64,000 nt of DNA from Aquila chrysaetos chrysaetos (lineage: Eukaryota > Chordata > Aves > Accipitriformes > Accipitridae), in assembly GCF_900496995.4 (NCBI RefSeq), contig NC_044011.1, positions 20,988,041-21,052,040 of the forward strand, read 5' to 3'. Positions 24,723 through 38,000 of the stretch are shown here, one piece after another; the first letter of the stretch is position 1; every line of letters begins with the position of its first letter. Position numbers and translations under genes: made by a program. Under the pieces are notes generated by a model, which was not told where the DNA came from, ran no database searches, and was given only the letters and a program-made list of their open reading frames with translations.

Positions 24723-25082
24723 CCGAGTGCTGTCCCTAGCTATCAGAGAAAATTTCTTATCATCTCATTCATTATCTGATCCCAGCTCTGCTTTGCCATC
24801 CATCTTCCATAGGAGGCTAATCTGAAATATCATTTGAAGGTTGACCTCTGATTTCCATTCAACATATATCACTAGCCAGACAAAAAGAGTACCTCTCCCT
24901 CTGGCACTGCCTATGGAGATACCCAGACCTCACCCTGGGGCAGCATCATTGCCTCTGATCTTTCCTCCAATGCAACTTCTTGTTTCAACTGCAAGAACTT
25001 GCATTTTGTCTGCTCCATCCCCTTCAATACATCCTTCCCCAAGCAGCACACTGCCTTCCAAATGTGTGCTGCTGTCCCGACG

Positions 25083-25124
25083 GCTGCCTCACTTCCCATG
25101 ACTGCTGCCTCACTTCGCATGACT
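25083..25124 (+). repeat. Two-copy 21-bp tandem repeat
   Basis: GCTGCCTCACTTC(C/G)CATGACT occurs twice head to tail (25083-25103 and 25104-25124) with one mismatch. Confidence 0.8.
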
Positions 25125-27107
25125 GCCACTCTGGATAATTACTGCCATCCCCAGTAGTGTCCTGGGCATCCGTCAGGCCTCTCCTTTCTCTTGCCCAGCC
25201 TAAAGCACAATTATTCTGAGCTGGCCACGCAGCAGCCAAATTGGGAGCACCCTTCACCCTGTTCATGTGAGCAAGCGGGAGAGGAGCCTTGCTCATCTCT
25301 GTGGCAGTGCATGCTTAAACAGCATGTAGGCCAGCATGAGGGAGCATTGCAAAAAAAACAAAAGTGAAGGACGAGGTAAAAGCAAACTTCTTCAGTTCTC
25401 CATCTGCGCAGTTAAGACAGATAAGGACAGAGGAACTGTTTGCTAAAACACTTTTTGCAGTGGTGGACTTGAAATGACGTGTTCTGCCTTCACCTCCCAA
25501 GCTCCTGAGGGCACTTGGGAACCATGGTGCTCACAGGAATGAGTCCTCTAAAGGTTCAAAGAAAGCGGGAGGGTTCCTTCTCCACATACATTTCCACCTC
25601 CTCGTAGCGATACAACTCAAAGATTGCTCTGGAACCTACAACGGGAGTGTAACTAACATGAAGCAATCAAACCAAAATAGCTCCAAGGAGGAAAGATGGC
25701 TTCAGGCATCATAGTGGGTTATCACCTCCTATATGTAACATTAGTTTACATAGAATATTACACAGATCATAATGAGTGCATGTTTTGGGAAAGGATGCTT
25801 TGTTCTAATGTATTAAACGTTGCTACAGGTGGGGTACTAGCTTGGATTAATATTAGAAATAGGGATTAATATTCAGCAACCTTGTGTCATCAAAACAGCT
25901 CCAGTCTGAGCTGTGTTTATTTGTAGCTTACTGTGTAAAAAAAATCCAGAAGTTTGATATTAAGTTTGCCTAAATGATTGATTCTTTAGGGCGCTTTGGT
26001 TTCTTTTTATTTGGCTACTTTCATGAACTTCAGCCCAAAACAAAATATTTATTTCAGCCTCCTTTTCCCAGTATATTTTTTGCAGATTTTAGAATAATAA
26101 AATTTTGAAATTAAATATTTAAACTTTATTTCAAAATTATGCTGGTATGACATTTTAGTTGTTTCATTTTTATTTTGTAGTGCATGAAAATATTAACAAA
26201 TGACAAATCTGAGAGTTTAAGGTCAAGCTGAGATGTCATTTGCTTTTTAATGAATAATCTATTTGCCCCAGAACTAGCCTGGTTCTGCTGTTGTGACTAC
26301 AGTAGCTGTTTTGCTACTAAAACCAGTAGTATAGCTAATGTAAAGCTACTGTAATCTAAAGAGATTCTTTCTTTCAAGTCGCTAGCGATAGCGTACAAAC
26401 AGTGAGTGAAATGCAGAGAAAGGCACAGCTTTGAAGGTTATCAGATGAGAGATTGCAGAAGACTAAGCCAAGTTACAGATGACTGGGCTTGTACATGAGC
26501 TCCTCCTCACTTACTGGCCTGGTTTTGAGAGTCCCTGCCAAGTCAAACACAAACATAAAGACTTGTTGACAGCCTGTGAAAAGCATTTTGAAGGCAAAGA
26601 GGCACTGCAGACAAATGTCAAATAATTACAGTGCTGCTGCCATACGCTCCTGCCACTAAAAATGTGATCTGTGCCTCACTACAGCTCTACAGATGTTTTA
26701 GTTGCCTTCCATTAGGGAGCTTCATTTAGTCTGTGTTAATAAAATGAAGATGTAGGCCGGCCTAGCCATAAAAAAAATGAGTGAACTAACGTGCATTTGA
26801 AAAGGGAGTGGTTTTGTCCGTCTTAACAGAGCTTTATCATCATGCTTCCTTCTTCCCTCATGGCTATGATAACTAGTGCTACAATCCACCTCTTGTAAGC
26901 AAAAAATATTAGTTGATACCCCTCAAATGCCAATTCCCATCAGGCTTTGGAACTGCCAAAATACTATATAGATGCAAATAGTAGGCATCTAGAATATCTA
27001 CTCACACGAAAATTAAGCTCAGCGTGAAACAGTTGATCTGGGCGACAGAAAGCCTCTGTTCCAGCTTTAGGGCAGCCAGCGTATTTCTACTGTCACAACA
27101 AATTAAG
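25125..27107. other. Intergenic DNA, no gene seen
   Basis: Ordinary AT-rich sequence. Only short chance frames are present, and no repeat family is clear to me. Confidence 0.5.
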
Positions 27108-27350
27108 AAATACACCGCGCAGCCCCAAGGAGCTGAATCGGCAGAAAACCCTGGGCCGAGACACTGGCGATGAGACATTCAGTATCAGTTCTTGGGCAGA
27201 AAACGCCCCTCTGGCTAGGGCTGGGCTGCTCCAAACCTCCTCGGCGAAGAGGCAGGAGGCACGGGCGGTGCAGTCGTCCAACACTTGGTGCTGGGGAGCA
27301 GCTCCTCTGCAATCGCTCGAGGGCAGAGAGACTTGGCAGAGAAGACATCA
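27108..27350. promoter_or_regulatory. CpG-rich patch
   Basis: About 13 CpG dinucleotides in about 240 bases, for example ACCGCGCAG, CTCGGCGAAG, CACGGGCGGTGCAGTCGTCC and ATCGCTCGAG, in otherwise CpG-poor DNA. Overlapping frames on both strands come from the GC content. It could be a small unmethylated regulatory element or the 5' end of a non-coding transcript. Confidence 0.3.
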
Positions 27351-30330
27351 CAGCGCTGAAATTAAAGTTACAAGCTGCTTTCCCATGGCAGTGCTGGGAC
27401 ATAGCATGGTGCTTTGTAATTACGTTTTAGGAGCCTCCACCCTCTTGCCCTAATTTCCAATTAACAGTTGTACCTTTCCCAATAGAGATTGCAAGCATCC
27501 TGCAAACAGGGCGAGGAGGCCAAGAAGGGCCATTCTGCGTAGGGCAGTAGCAGGTGGGAATCTGGAGAAATTACTTTATGTCGCCACCAGCAGCTTCTCG
27601 GCCCTGTCGCCTAATGAATTTTCTCTTGTAGGCTCACTGATGGTATGTTTAAAGCCACAGGGAAAAATGGACGGTGGGTGGAATGGAGATGTGGTGGGAA
27701 TGGAAGGAGAGGGGAAACTGAGATGAGGGAGCAAGACAGTGGGATGCAAACTGCAATGCTTCAGCCTGGATGTTGTTTCTATTGTCAGAGAGCCGTGACT
27801 TGTCTAGAGAGAAATCCTAGGCTAAACATGTTAGCAAGGGATGTCCTTTTCTCTAGTTCGTTTCCCTAACCGTATCTAGATGTTAGATGGTGTCTTCTCC
27901 AGTGGGGCTCCTCTGTTTACCCCACCACATCCTAGATGACCCAGAAATTGCACTGAGAAACCAGTGCTGTTCAGTATCTCACCATCTTTTGAAAGGTGGA
28001 ACATCAAAACTGTACAACTAATAGCACTTTAAAATATTTTCTTGCTTAAGTTTTGTGAACTGTTTCATAAGCCACTGCAGGTTTATATACAGATTTTTAA
28101 GATGTTTGCAACTCCCGAGTCAAATTCAAAATGTGTAAGACCCACATTTTCATCTGCAAATGTTTGTCAATAGAAATTTCCTGGTGGCTTTAAATGACCG
28201 GTAAACCGCTCCAAATGCCAAATAGTACAGACGAAACCAGGATATTTGGTTTGCGATGGAGGCCAGCAGCACCTACTTTAATGAGGAAGAAAGGTGTAGG
28301 TAACTGCTAAAAAAGCTCTGGTTTACTACATCTGAATAGGTAGTCCCCCCCGATGGGTTATGTTACTTGGTCAGTAGGTTGCAGCTGTGAAGGAAATGTC
28401 ACTTGCCCATCACACAGATCCTTCTCTGACACTCTCTCCTCCTCCTCCTTTGCTGGTGGAAGGAGGAGGGTTTCACAGCTCTGCAGCCGTCCATTCTTTT
28501 CATGTGGGTGTAAAGGAAAGACCATAACCTTATGAGGGTAATTTAAAGCAACAACTTTGCCCATCATAATGATAATAATTGAATATGTCCAATAGGATGT
28601 TAAAAGGATGTTTCTCCCTTCATCTGTGTAATAAAGAGTTTCCTTTTAACTTTAATAGTCCTTGTTCTATCATCTGTGACCAGCAGACTGTATTACTAGC
28701 AACAAATGCAATTTATATAATTAGAGATTTATGGGCTTATACTGAACCCTTTACCAGCCTGTTTCTGTTTCTATACACCACAGTTTTCTTGTTTTTGCAG
28801 CTGGTAAGAGCCTGGGTGGCCATTACAATGGAAACTGGAAAAATTTTCATATAGAAACCTTTCCCACAGGAAAAAGCAGTTTTGGATAAAAAAATCAAAG
28901 CAACTTTTATGAACCAGTTTGGTTTAATAAAGACTTTCACCTCAAAATTATTAGAAGAGACTGTAACACTTCATTTGCAGACTTAGGCACTTTATTTTGG
29001 TATTATTTTTATTCATGTGAAACAACAAAAACAGTGCTTAATGAGATGAATTTTTTAATCTTACCAAAACAAAAGGACTTTGACCCTATGAAAATAACCT
29101 TACAAATCCTTAGTTTATGTTTTTAAGTAACTTTCCTTTAGATTTTTTAAATCTATCTCACAACAGGTGGAATATCAAAATATTAAAACATAAATTGCAG
29201 AAGAGAAATTTCTTCATTGACCACTGTCAATAAATGGAATTTTTGGGGATGAGTTTTATGAAAGTTTTGATTCTGGTGAATAACCAGGAGTTATTTTTCT
29301 TTAAGGAACTTCTTTACAGGGAAAAGAAATGTGAATAAATGTGGAAAAGAGAAATATTCCTGCACTTAGATGTAATGAAATGAAAAGGGAGAAGAAAAGT
29401 CCATTCTGGTGGGCACTGTGAATGTCCTGTCCATTTGACAAGTGAGTACCAAACCTCAAGCTCTGTACCTGGGGCTTCAGCCTATTTGCTAGGTCAGACG
29501 CTGCCTTAAAGCGAAGCCACATTCAGACTGACACCCCAGCACTGGCTGCCCTGCTTGCCTCGAGCCATCGAGCACCTGGTACATCGATCTCCTTAGACCT
29601 ACCTGAGGAAAAATCTTGGGACAAGGCTGCAGGGGATGCACAGCTGGACCCAGAGACAAAGCTGAGTCAGGACCTGCCTCTTTCTTCATGATGGCAGATG
29701 TTGCAACATGACCGGTTTATGACCAACGTGGTTGCTATTGCTGAGGATAATGTGTTGTAAAGTATTGGCTTCTGCTTCAATCCAGGGTGGCATCCATAAC
29801 ATTTCCTTTGCTCCCTGTGTAGTACAAGATGGATTACAAGCAAAGGGAAGACTATTAATTGTATAATTAGCAAATGATTTAAGCTGAAATGTTATTGATT
29901 TAGTAAGAGCTTTTATTGCAGCACAAACAAGCAGCCACGTCTCACATAAAAGACACAAAGCTTTTTGCTCATAGCTCGTTAGGAGTTATTAGTGTTAAAA
30001 CTTTTTCAAGCTACCCTGGACTAAAAGGTTAACTGAGTAATCAGCAGCTGCACTAATTGGAAATCTTTCAGCCGTCAATCAAGGAGGAGGCAGGGGCAAA
30101 GGACAAATGCACATGTTCAAGACAAGTCTGCATTCCAGTTCAACGAGTTAATATTAACACACATTTGTATCCACTCTTGTCTGATTATGCTTGAAGTCTT
30201 CTGGTAGCAGAAATTCTAGACAGCTCGTCCTTCCATAGCCCAAAGAAGGCTTTCCCTAAGTATCCTAGGGAAAGAAAACACTGAAGCCATACAGATATGG
30301 TAAAAATGATCAGGGGTTACATTTTTTTTT
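27351..30330. other. Intergenic DNA, no gene seen
   Basis: AT-rich sequence with short open frames only. No recognisable protein, RNA gene or young repeat. Confidence 0.5.
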
Positions 30331-30360
30331 CTTTTTTTCCCCGGGAAATGCAGAGTGAAC

Positions 30361-30489
30361 ATGACTGGTCAGGTCAGTAAATCAAATACAGAAGGAGTGA
30401 GTGGTGTGGATGAGGAGGAGGCCATACTGAGAGCCTTTTTTAAGGAAAATGTGACAGTGAGGAAGCAGCTCAAGAAGAACTTGAAATAG
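30361..30489 (+). other. 42-codon open frame just after a strong acceptor
   Basis: A long T-rich tract and CCCCGGGAAATGCAG (ending about 30353) precede an ATG with A at -3. The frame encodes a charged 42-residue peptide with blocks DEEEAILRAFFKEN and RKQLKKNLK, ending at TAG 30487-30489. From about 30440 a second frame takes over (EEAAQEELEIAANPDVKHQY) and stays open to about 30797. The two together look like an exon or retrocopy split by a frameshift. I cannot name a parent gene, and it may be chance. Confidence 0.22.
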
Positions 30490-30860
30490 CTGCTAATCCT
30501 GATGTGAAACATCAGTATTTCAAGTACCGCAATGGATTGCTCTCAGTGTTATTTTTCAATCACATCTTGTTACTGCTGCAGCTAGTGATCCATGTGGGAG
30601 TACTGCAGGGAAAGATTTTAGCAAGCTGCTTGTACAAACTGGGCTTTCACTCTTATAATTTGCTTCAGAAAAGTCGTCATCTTTCAGCAGTTTGTTGTGT
30701 GTGCGGGTTTGGGAGGAAAGGGAACCTACAGGGGATTGAGCTTAGCTGTGATTTTAATGAGTGGGAACCTCAATGTTACCTACACATGTGGATATGAGGG
30801 ATGAACAGAAAAGCATGGCCAATAATCCAGTGAGTGCAGGAACAGAGTGCTGTAATCCTC

Positions 30861-30955
30861 CAGTGCCACTTACCTCTTCCGAGCATCTGTTTCTATGTAA
30901 AGTAGGGATAACAGCATCTCCTAGACTTGTTGGGAGGATGAATATTTGAAAGGTA
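30861..30955 (+). repeat. MIR-like ancient SINE fragment
   Basis: The order of blocks matches the 3' half of a MIR SINE as I remember it: TTACCTCTTCC, CATCTGTTTCTATGTAAAGTAGGGATAACAGC, then CTAGACTTGTTGGGAGGATGAATAT, corresponding to the CATCTGTAAAATGGGGATAA and GTTGTGAGGATTAAAT blocks. It is heavily diverged, as expected for an insertion older than birds. Confidence 0.5.
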
Positions 30956-31165
30956 CGTCGAAACTGTGGATGTTTTTGCATTTAGCTGTAATTGATTGCT
31001 AAAGCTGGCAAATGATCTGAGCCTGTTGTTCCTCAGGATGCCAAGGCAGCCACTCCTCAATGGCAACGCCCAAGGCAACACCACCACCACCCTGATCTGA
31101 AAAGTGAAGAAGCTGTTTTTCCTTCCTCTTACTCCTCTGTGTCCCCAAATCCCAATTTGCTCACG

Positions 31166-31759
31166 TCAGGCACCGTGGTGATTGAAGAAGGTGAAGCAAT
31201 ACTGCCCTTTGTGTCCTTTCCCATGTTTTAGAGAAAGAGCAACTGTGACAGTACAAAATAACTTAATTAGAAGCCCATTCAAAATACTTAGAATATTTTC
31301 AATAACTTTTGTTGGTGATTCAGAGCAGCGTGTGAACTGTTTGGGAGTTGTATATGTTCTAGCAGAAATCAGCATCACCTTTTTTTGCAGGTGTGGTTGA
31401 AAGTTCAAGGTTCGTGTGTTAGAGAGGTTGAAGCCTACCCCTCTGTGATCAGCAGCAGTGGTGCTGGTACTGGGTTTACTGCAGTGCCCCAAGGGCACCA
31501 GGATAACTATCACTGTTGCACTAGCAGTGCTAGTGTTGTCGTTCTCCTCCCAGTTTATGGCACAGCAGTGATTATCTCGGGTGTCTTGGAAGTTGCTGTG
31601 AGGCAAAAGTCGGTTTGTTCTGGTAACTGAGCAACACCTTGCTGTTGCATGGGGGGATGATGAATCATGAGGGTGTTGGTTCAGGCTTGGCAGGGTTTGG
31701 CTCGGAGAAAGCATTAAACAAAGAAGCCTAACAAATCTTGTACAAAGCCAGGAAAACAC
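31166..31759 (-). other. 197-codon antisense open frame, unassigned
   Basis: One of the longest uninterrupted frames in the window, beginning at an ATG on the minus strand. The product is rich in Ser, Thr, His and Pro and has no motif I recognise; the plus strand is also partly open here. No promoter, splice context or conserved domain supports it. I treat it as probably non-coding. Confidence 0.12.
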
Positions 31760-34700
31760 TAATGTTGTTATTGTCCAGGTCAGGGACTGGCCCGTGCAAC
31801 AGATAGCAGTGTATGCACAGGAAAAATCCCTGGCTTCACAGCCAGAGGTGCCAGGTAGCAGTCATCAGACAGCGTCATCAAGTGACCAGAAAACAAATTA
31901 TATTTACTCTGGGGTTTTTTGTCCCAGGATTTAGTCTGTCTTGTATTAAAGAAAAGCAAGGCTCTAATGTTTCTGTGTGTGAAGGTGAACACAGAGACTA
32001 AGCATCTAGGAAACAGCTTTTGGAAGAACAGTGGTTTTAATGGATTTTAGGGCTTCTGGCAGAATTAGAAGGTTTGAAATTTGGTACCAATTTTAGAAAC
32101 ATATGCAGAGGTAAAGAATGGATTCTTTTAATCAATTTGTCTATTAACTTTGAAAAAATTTGTGAGATTTTAATATCCCATAGTGAATGTTATGCAAATT
32201 TTCCTATTCCCTGAAATTAAAAGAGGAAATTATGAATGGTGGGGCTCTATCAACGACACAGTTTGGTAAGACTGGTAAATAAACAAGCAAACCAACCCAT
32301 GAAACGCAGCTTTTGAGTGAGTATGTGTGTAAATCTATAATTTCATTAACAAGAGGCTGTGCAAATAGTGATACATTTGGTTGAGGTTGTATGTGAGCTG
32401 TGGCACAGATTAGTCTTTACCTTGGAAGGCAAACTTCTTTATCAGGGAGCCTCCAGGTGGGTATGTAAAAGTAACCTACTGAAAGCTTGTCCTTTACCCC
32501 AGGTATCGTGGGATTATATCTGGAATGACTAATTTTCTGTTGGTTCTTTTTAAACATAAATCAACCTCGATTGAGTTTCAGCCAAGACATTTAGAAATCC
32601 CTGTTCTGAATTGAGCTTGCTTGAGCCATAAGGATTTTTGTTCACATCAGAAGCTGTCTGATTTTCAAGTCTTCTCATCTGTCAGTATTAGAAATATCAA
32701 TTTTGTGTCATAAAAATGAGATGTGACTAGAGCTCTTGCTTTCCCAGAACGTGGCAATGGCTGTGACAGTCTTTCAAAGCTGCAGGGAAGGATCTTCTTC
32801 TTATTTAATTTCTTACTACTCCCTTTGTTAGTTGTCATTGCCTCCTGCCACAGGTTATATCTCACCGATCTGCCTGCAGAGTGCCTTGTGTTAATGCTCT
32901 CTAACTTGTTTCAGGCACTGTTAGTTGGATTATTTCAAACCCTTTTCCACCAAGTCTCTACTTTCCTCTGATTTACATTATTTATCTTTGTTGACTAACA
33001 GTGACATGAATTAGAAAATCCTTCTGCAATTGTGGTGTCAACAGAAGAGCTGTGGAGGAAAAAAGTAGCTGGGAATCACTTTTTCTGCTGTCGCTGGACC
33101 CAGAAGAGGGCCTCTATCCTTGCAATACGAAGTGCATCTCTGAAAGCTTCTCTAGCTGGGCCCAGCCATGCTTTCATCAAGGTCTTTGGCAAACCCTTCT
33201 TTAGGAGTACATGGATGTGATTTATTTTTTCAAACTACACTTAATTCTCTGCCCGCTTCCTTCAAAATCCCACAGACCTCCTTTAGAAACACCCATATAA
33301 AGTGACAATATAAAGTGCTTCTGTGTAGCCTGAATGTACAGCTAATGCTCCATTAATGCTTTCTCTGGTTTCAAAGGAAAAATCCATTGCACTCTGGGGA
33401 AAAATAAAGATACAACAGCACATCAGAGGTCAATATATTTTCAAGTGGACATGTAAGATATCTACAGGAGCTCAGGATCTTCTTGCTTTCTCAGTACACA
33501 GAACAAATAAGCTCAACTAACCAAGCAAAACCAAGACCATTGGTCTATATTAATATTCCAAGTCAAGTCATGCGTTGAGTACGACAGATCTGTATTTGGT
33601 TTTGGGTTTCTATCATTTTAAGAAAAATTGTCCTTTGAAGCAGAGAGCCAAAATTAAAATTATTTTCTACTAGTCCCAAAAAGCAAATGGAGTTAGTTGA
33701 TTGGCACCATCAGTAGGAAGGATTGATTGAGCTGAACTAACTTTTCTCCTTTCTTAAATCAAGAGTTGAAACACACTAATAAGGCAGCATTGGGGAAGCT
33801 TGCAGTGTTGCTTCTTACACTGTACCTGTTGGTAAACAAAGGCAGGATTGCATCTTCCTCCACAACTGACAGTTGGGTGCATTTCATGTGAAATAAGTGT
33901 GGGGAAATGTGAAAACGAGGAAAGTTAAGAACAGACCTTTGAAATGGATCTGAGACAAAAATTTAGGCAGCTGCAGTGAAGCCTCCTTTGACAGTCAATA
34001 CTTTTATAGTCAGCAGAGTCTGAGGAAAATCATCTCCTCGTGCGCTCCTCCCCTGAGGAGAAGGTGAGCCCAGCCTGAGCAACTTTGGCATAGACATCTA
34101 AGAGAGGTTAACCAATCTATATGTCTACCTCACTTTCTCTTGATTTGTGTATCAATTTCAATAATCTCAGATTTTAAGGCTGTAAGGGACTTGCCACTAC
34201 AGTCTTGCCTCTTACATGACACAACCATAAATGTTACTTTTTAATGAAAAAAATGTCAATACTGCCAAACAGCCTTTACAGTTTATCTGTCAGAACAGTG
34301 AGATCACTTTTCCAACTTTTTAGATGCTTACTCTTTTGAAGGATTAATAGAAAAAAAAAAAAATCCAAGCAACCCCCCTTTGCCTGTTCTAATCCCTGGA
34401 TCATCTTAAGGTGGGAAGAAAATGCTGCTCAGGCTTCACAGTTTTTGTGCTTATTTTCCATACTGCTGAGTTGTGGTCAGCTTGAGACTGAGTTCTCATA
34501 CAGGTCTGGGCCTGTATGACCCAATGCTTTGCTGAGACCTCCTGACCCAGAGAAGCCTGCATGGGCCAAGGATCTCCTCTCCTGGAAGAAGCTGGGGGTG
34601 ACCCTCTGGGGACCATGGACTGCCAGGAAGGAGGGATGACTCTCCACTCATTCTGCGGGGAAGGGGCTCTGTCGTTAGCCTCTGGCAGACCTCAAGCACA

Positions 34701-35029
34701 GGAGGTGTGTAAAATAAAGCAAGAACTGAAAAGATCTGGTTTTAGTGGCTAGGTTGGGAAAATTTTAACAAATCACGGACTTGTCCTGTGTTACCCAAAG
34801 TCATAAGTCAAAAGTGCTTTATGAGTCAATATGTAAGGCTTTACTGATGCTGACACTCTTAGTATTGACATTTTCTATTGCAATATGAGTATACATTATT
34901 CATTCTGCTCTTGGGCAACTGAGGACACCAGGCATAAAGCAGGGGTGAATCAGGCTCTAGATTTTGATAACCCCTTTTGGTCCCTTCCTTTCCCAGTCTT
35001 CCCAGATGTTTTCTGGAATTATAGAAAAA

Positions 35030-35035
<6 letters not shown>
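31760..35035. other. Intergenic DNA, no gene seen
   Basis: AT-rich sequence with chance frames of up to about 80 codons. No repeat family or RNA gene recognised. Confidence 0.5.

Positions 35036-35063
<28 letters not shown>
35036..35063. repeat. (TA)14 microsatellite
   Basis: Uninterrupted TA dinucleotides, followed by AAATTTTTTTAAA. Likely length-polymorphic. Confidence 0.95.
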
Positions 35064-35068
<5 letters not shown>

Positions 35069-38000
35069 TTTTTAAAGAAGGGGTTATTAGCAAATAAATA
35101 GATCAAATTATATTGAGAAGCTACTGACCATGATTACACCACAGTTGCCTATGCTCCTTGCATTTTGAACTCTGCCCACTACAGCTGGGTGGGATTAGTC
35201 TCCTGGCTTGAATCCCTGAGAGCTGGTGACATTGCTGGAAGCCAGCAGAGCCACCTCTACTGTGCTCCCCATCAGCTGTGCAGAGGAAATCTACTTCAAC
35301 CACGCTGCCAGGAAGCACAATAGTGCTAAGTCCTGTGTATTGGCATGCAAATTTTTCTGTGTTTGTGGCCCCTGCAGCTTCCTGTAAGCCTCTTCGCAGT
35401 AAAAGTGAATGGCAAAATTCCCTCTGACTACATTTTGTGGAAGGCAGCTCAAGTGTGGGGTTTGTATCTGCTTTTCTAGCCCAATGAACCCATAAAGTGG
35501 TTCATTAACGTGTCCCCCTCCAGAGATGATGTGATCGTGCCTTCTGCAGTCAAAGTTCGATAATTTAACTGAAGTTAAACCTGCAGCCACAATCTCAGAT
35601 CAGGCTGCAGCATAGGAGCTCATTGCTTTGGTTCTTTGCTTTACACCCCATTGAGCTTAACCTTTACCATGCAGATCTCTTAGAGAAAAGATTCATTCTA
35701 GTCATATGGCTGGAGTTTTCCATCCACCCGTCCCACCTCCCCCCTGCAAGCCCCTCAGTCCATCCTGCCATGCATACTGTAATAAGTAAGGGACAGGGCA
35801 CATGAGAGGAAAAATTAACTGCAGCATTCAGAAAGGCTACCAGTACTTACTGGCACTGTTACCACCTGATACGGGTACAAAAAACCTTCATGTGCAAATT
35901 TGTTATTAAACAGGCTTATAAGCAAACCTTCTGCAGCTCTAATAGAGTACCTACACACCTATTCCACTTGGTGTAGATTTTTCTTTTATGGCACAAAATA
36001 GTCAAAAGATAGCATTTAGGAGCGATGCCTTTTCACCAGGAAGACCGACACAAGTTCAGCTGCAGCTTATCATGCTCTGGAGTTCTTTGAAGTTTATCCT
36101 AAACAAATTTAAGTAAACAATAATTAGCTGTGGATGCATGTGGGTCTTAATGAGAAGGCACAAAGGATTCATATTTATTCATCCTCTTGTACCAGTCAAG
36201 TTTATCTACCAGGTAGAAAATTGTTAGGGCCTTCAATGGCTCTCTTAAAAATAACTTACAAGAATCTCAAGGATCTTACCCTTTTCAAATTGCTCTAGAA
36301 AAGGCAGCCTGCTTTCTCAGATTGAATACAACAGCCAGAACAGTAGCTTCTAAAGTAAACCTTGAGGTATTGATGATCTGCTTTGGGCATTTCACTGAGG
36401 TTTTTTTACATCTTGATTTGCTTGTTCAAACTGTGACAGCAGCTCGAGCCTTTCTGTGTCTGTGACGAGGAGGGAGGACTGCACTCTTTTAACAGCATTT
36501 TGCAAGTAAGAAGTTGTTTATTATGTAGGACAAATAATAATTTGTTATGTAAGGCTATAACATACTTTATAAGTAAGGCTGTAACAACTTTAAAAATTGA
36601 TCAGTGAGTCCTACCATGTAAAACTCAGTTGCTGACCACAACTTAGTTTTGATGTGGTAGCTGGTTGATTTTTGAAGTTACACTTTTCTCAGTTGTTTGA
36701 CTTAGAAAGCAGCCTTAGCTTTCTGTATTATTAGTAGCTACATTGACCTCTCTTTATTTAATTTCTAGAGATTTAGTTTTTGTAGTAAGGAGGCTGTAAT
36801 CCCCGCTAGGGATTACCTGGCAAAGTATAAGCATGTGCCCTCGGATAGTTTCCTCAGCGGGCAGAGCAGTTAAACCTTGTGGCTATAAAGGTGTGCTGTT
36901 TTTCGGAAGGAAGAACTGTCAACATCAGTACAGATGGTCTTATGAAAGAGCCTTTTAACACCCCCTAAATTTAGTTGAAAATCTGGAAAATTTCTTACAA
37001 GTTTCCGGTACCCAGTCATTATCGAACTGTCTCATGTCCCTTTTGGCATTAAATCGAAACAATGTTGGGTCAAGAATTTGAAGTGAGGGCTGAGCATTTC
37101 ACAGGATAAGGCTGAATTCAGTCTCACAGACATTTGTATGTCCCTTGTTCATTTGTTTGTTGTGGAACTGGTTTAATTTACCACTTGGCATAACAGAAGA
37201 AATTATTTCTTTGAAAATAAGAGAGAAAAGGTGGATTTTTAAACAGAGATTTGTAAATGATTCCCATTCTTATTAATTTTTATGACAATTCAGCTCCCAA
37301 TTCCCTTCAGATCCTTTGAGAAACCTACCTCCATTGACACAATTTATGTAGACTATATCTGTATAAAATAAGGGCCACCTGCACTTTAACTGTCTTGGAA
37401 GCTCTAAATATTACATTCATCTGCTCTAATAGAAAGTTTTACCCTTTCCCCATGGACATATGCCCAAAACAGCTTACACTGAGATTTTAATAAGGGACCT
37501 AGAAGACTCAATAGTATGATGAGTTTGAACTTAAGGATTAAATTTGGTAAATAGTTCAGATTTCATAGGTCTATAAGGCAGAACTGATTCCTCATATGTA
37601 AACAAAATCACTTCTTCCCCTATGTAGGAAGGAATGGAGAAAAAGTTGTAGCGACAGTGTTGGCTTCTCTGCCTCCTGTGGTAGCAGATGGTTTTTGCTG
37701 TCTGTGCCCAGGTTGCAGGTCCCATGACCTGAGGTTTTTTTGAATGTGAACATGGTGAGCAAGAAGGCTGAAAGTTCCCAAAGGGCTAAAAACTGCAAAC
37801 AGAGCTATTGTGAGTAGTATGTCTAAATAGGGTCTCATGTTGTCCACACTCAAGCTCACAGCAAAACTTCAGCTGATTCAGCCCAGAAGCAGACCATGCA
37901 TAGAGCGCTGTGATATATCGGCCAACGGTTTAGACAGAAAAATGTATAGAAATCTCCTCATTCATATATTCTCTGACACATTTTCCCATGTGGGATCCTG

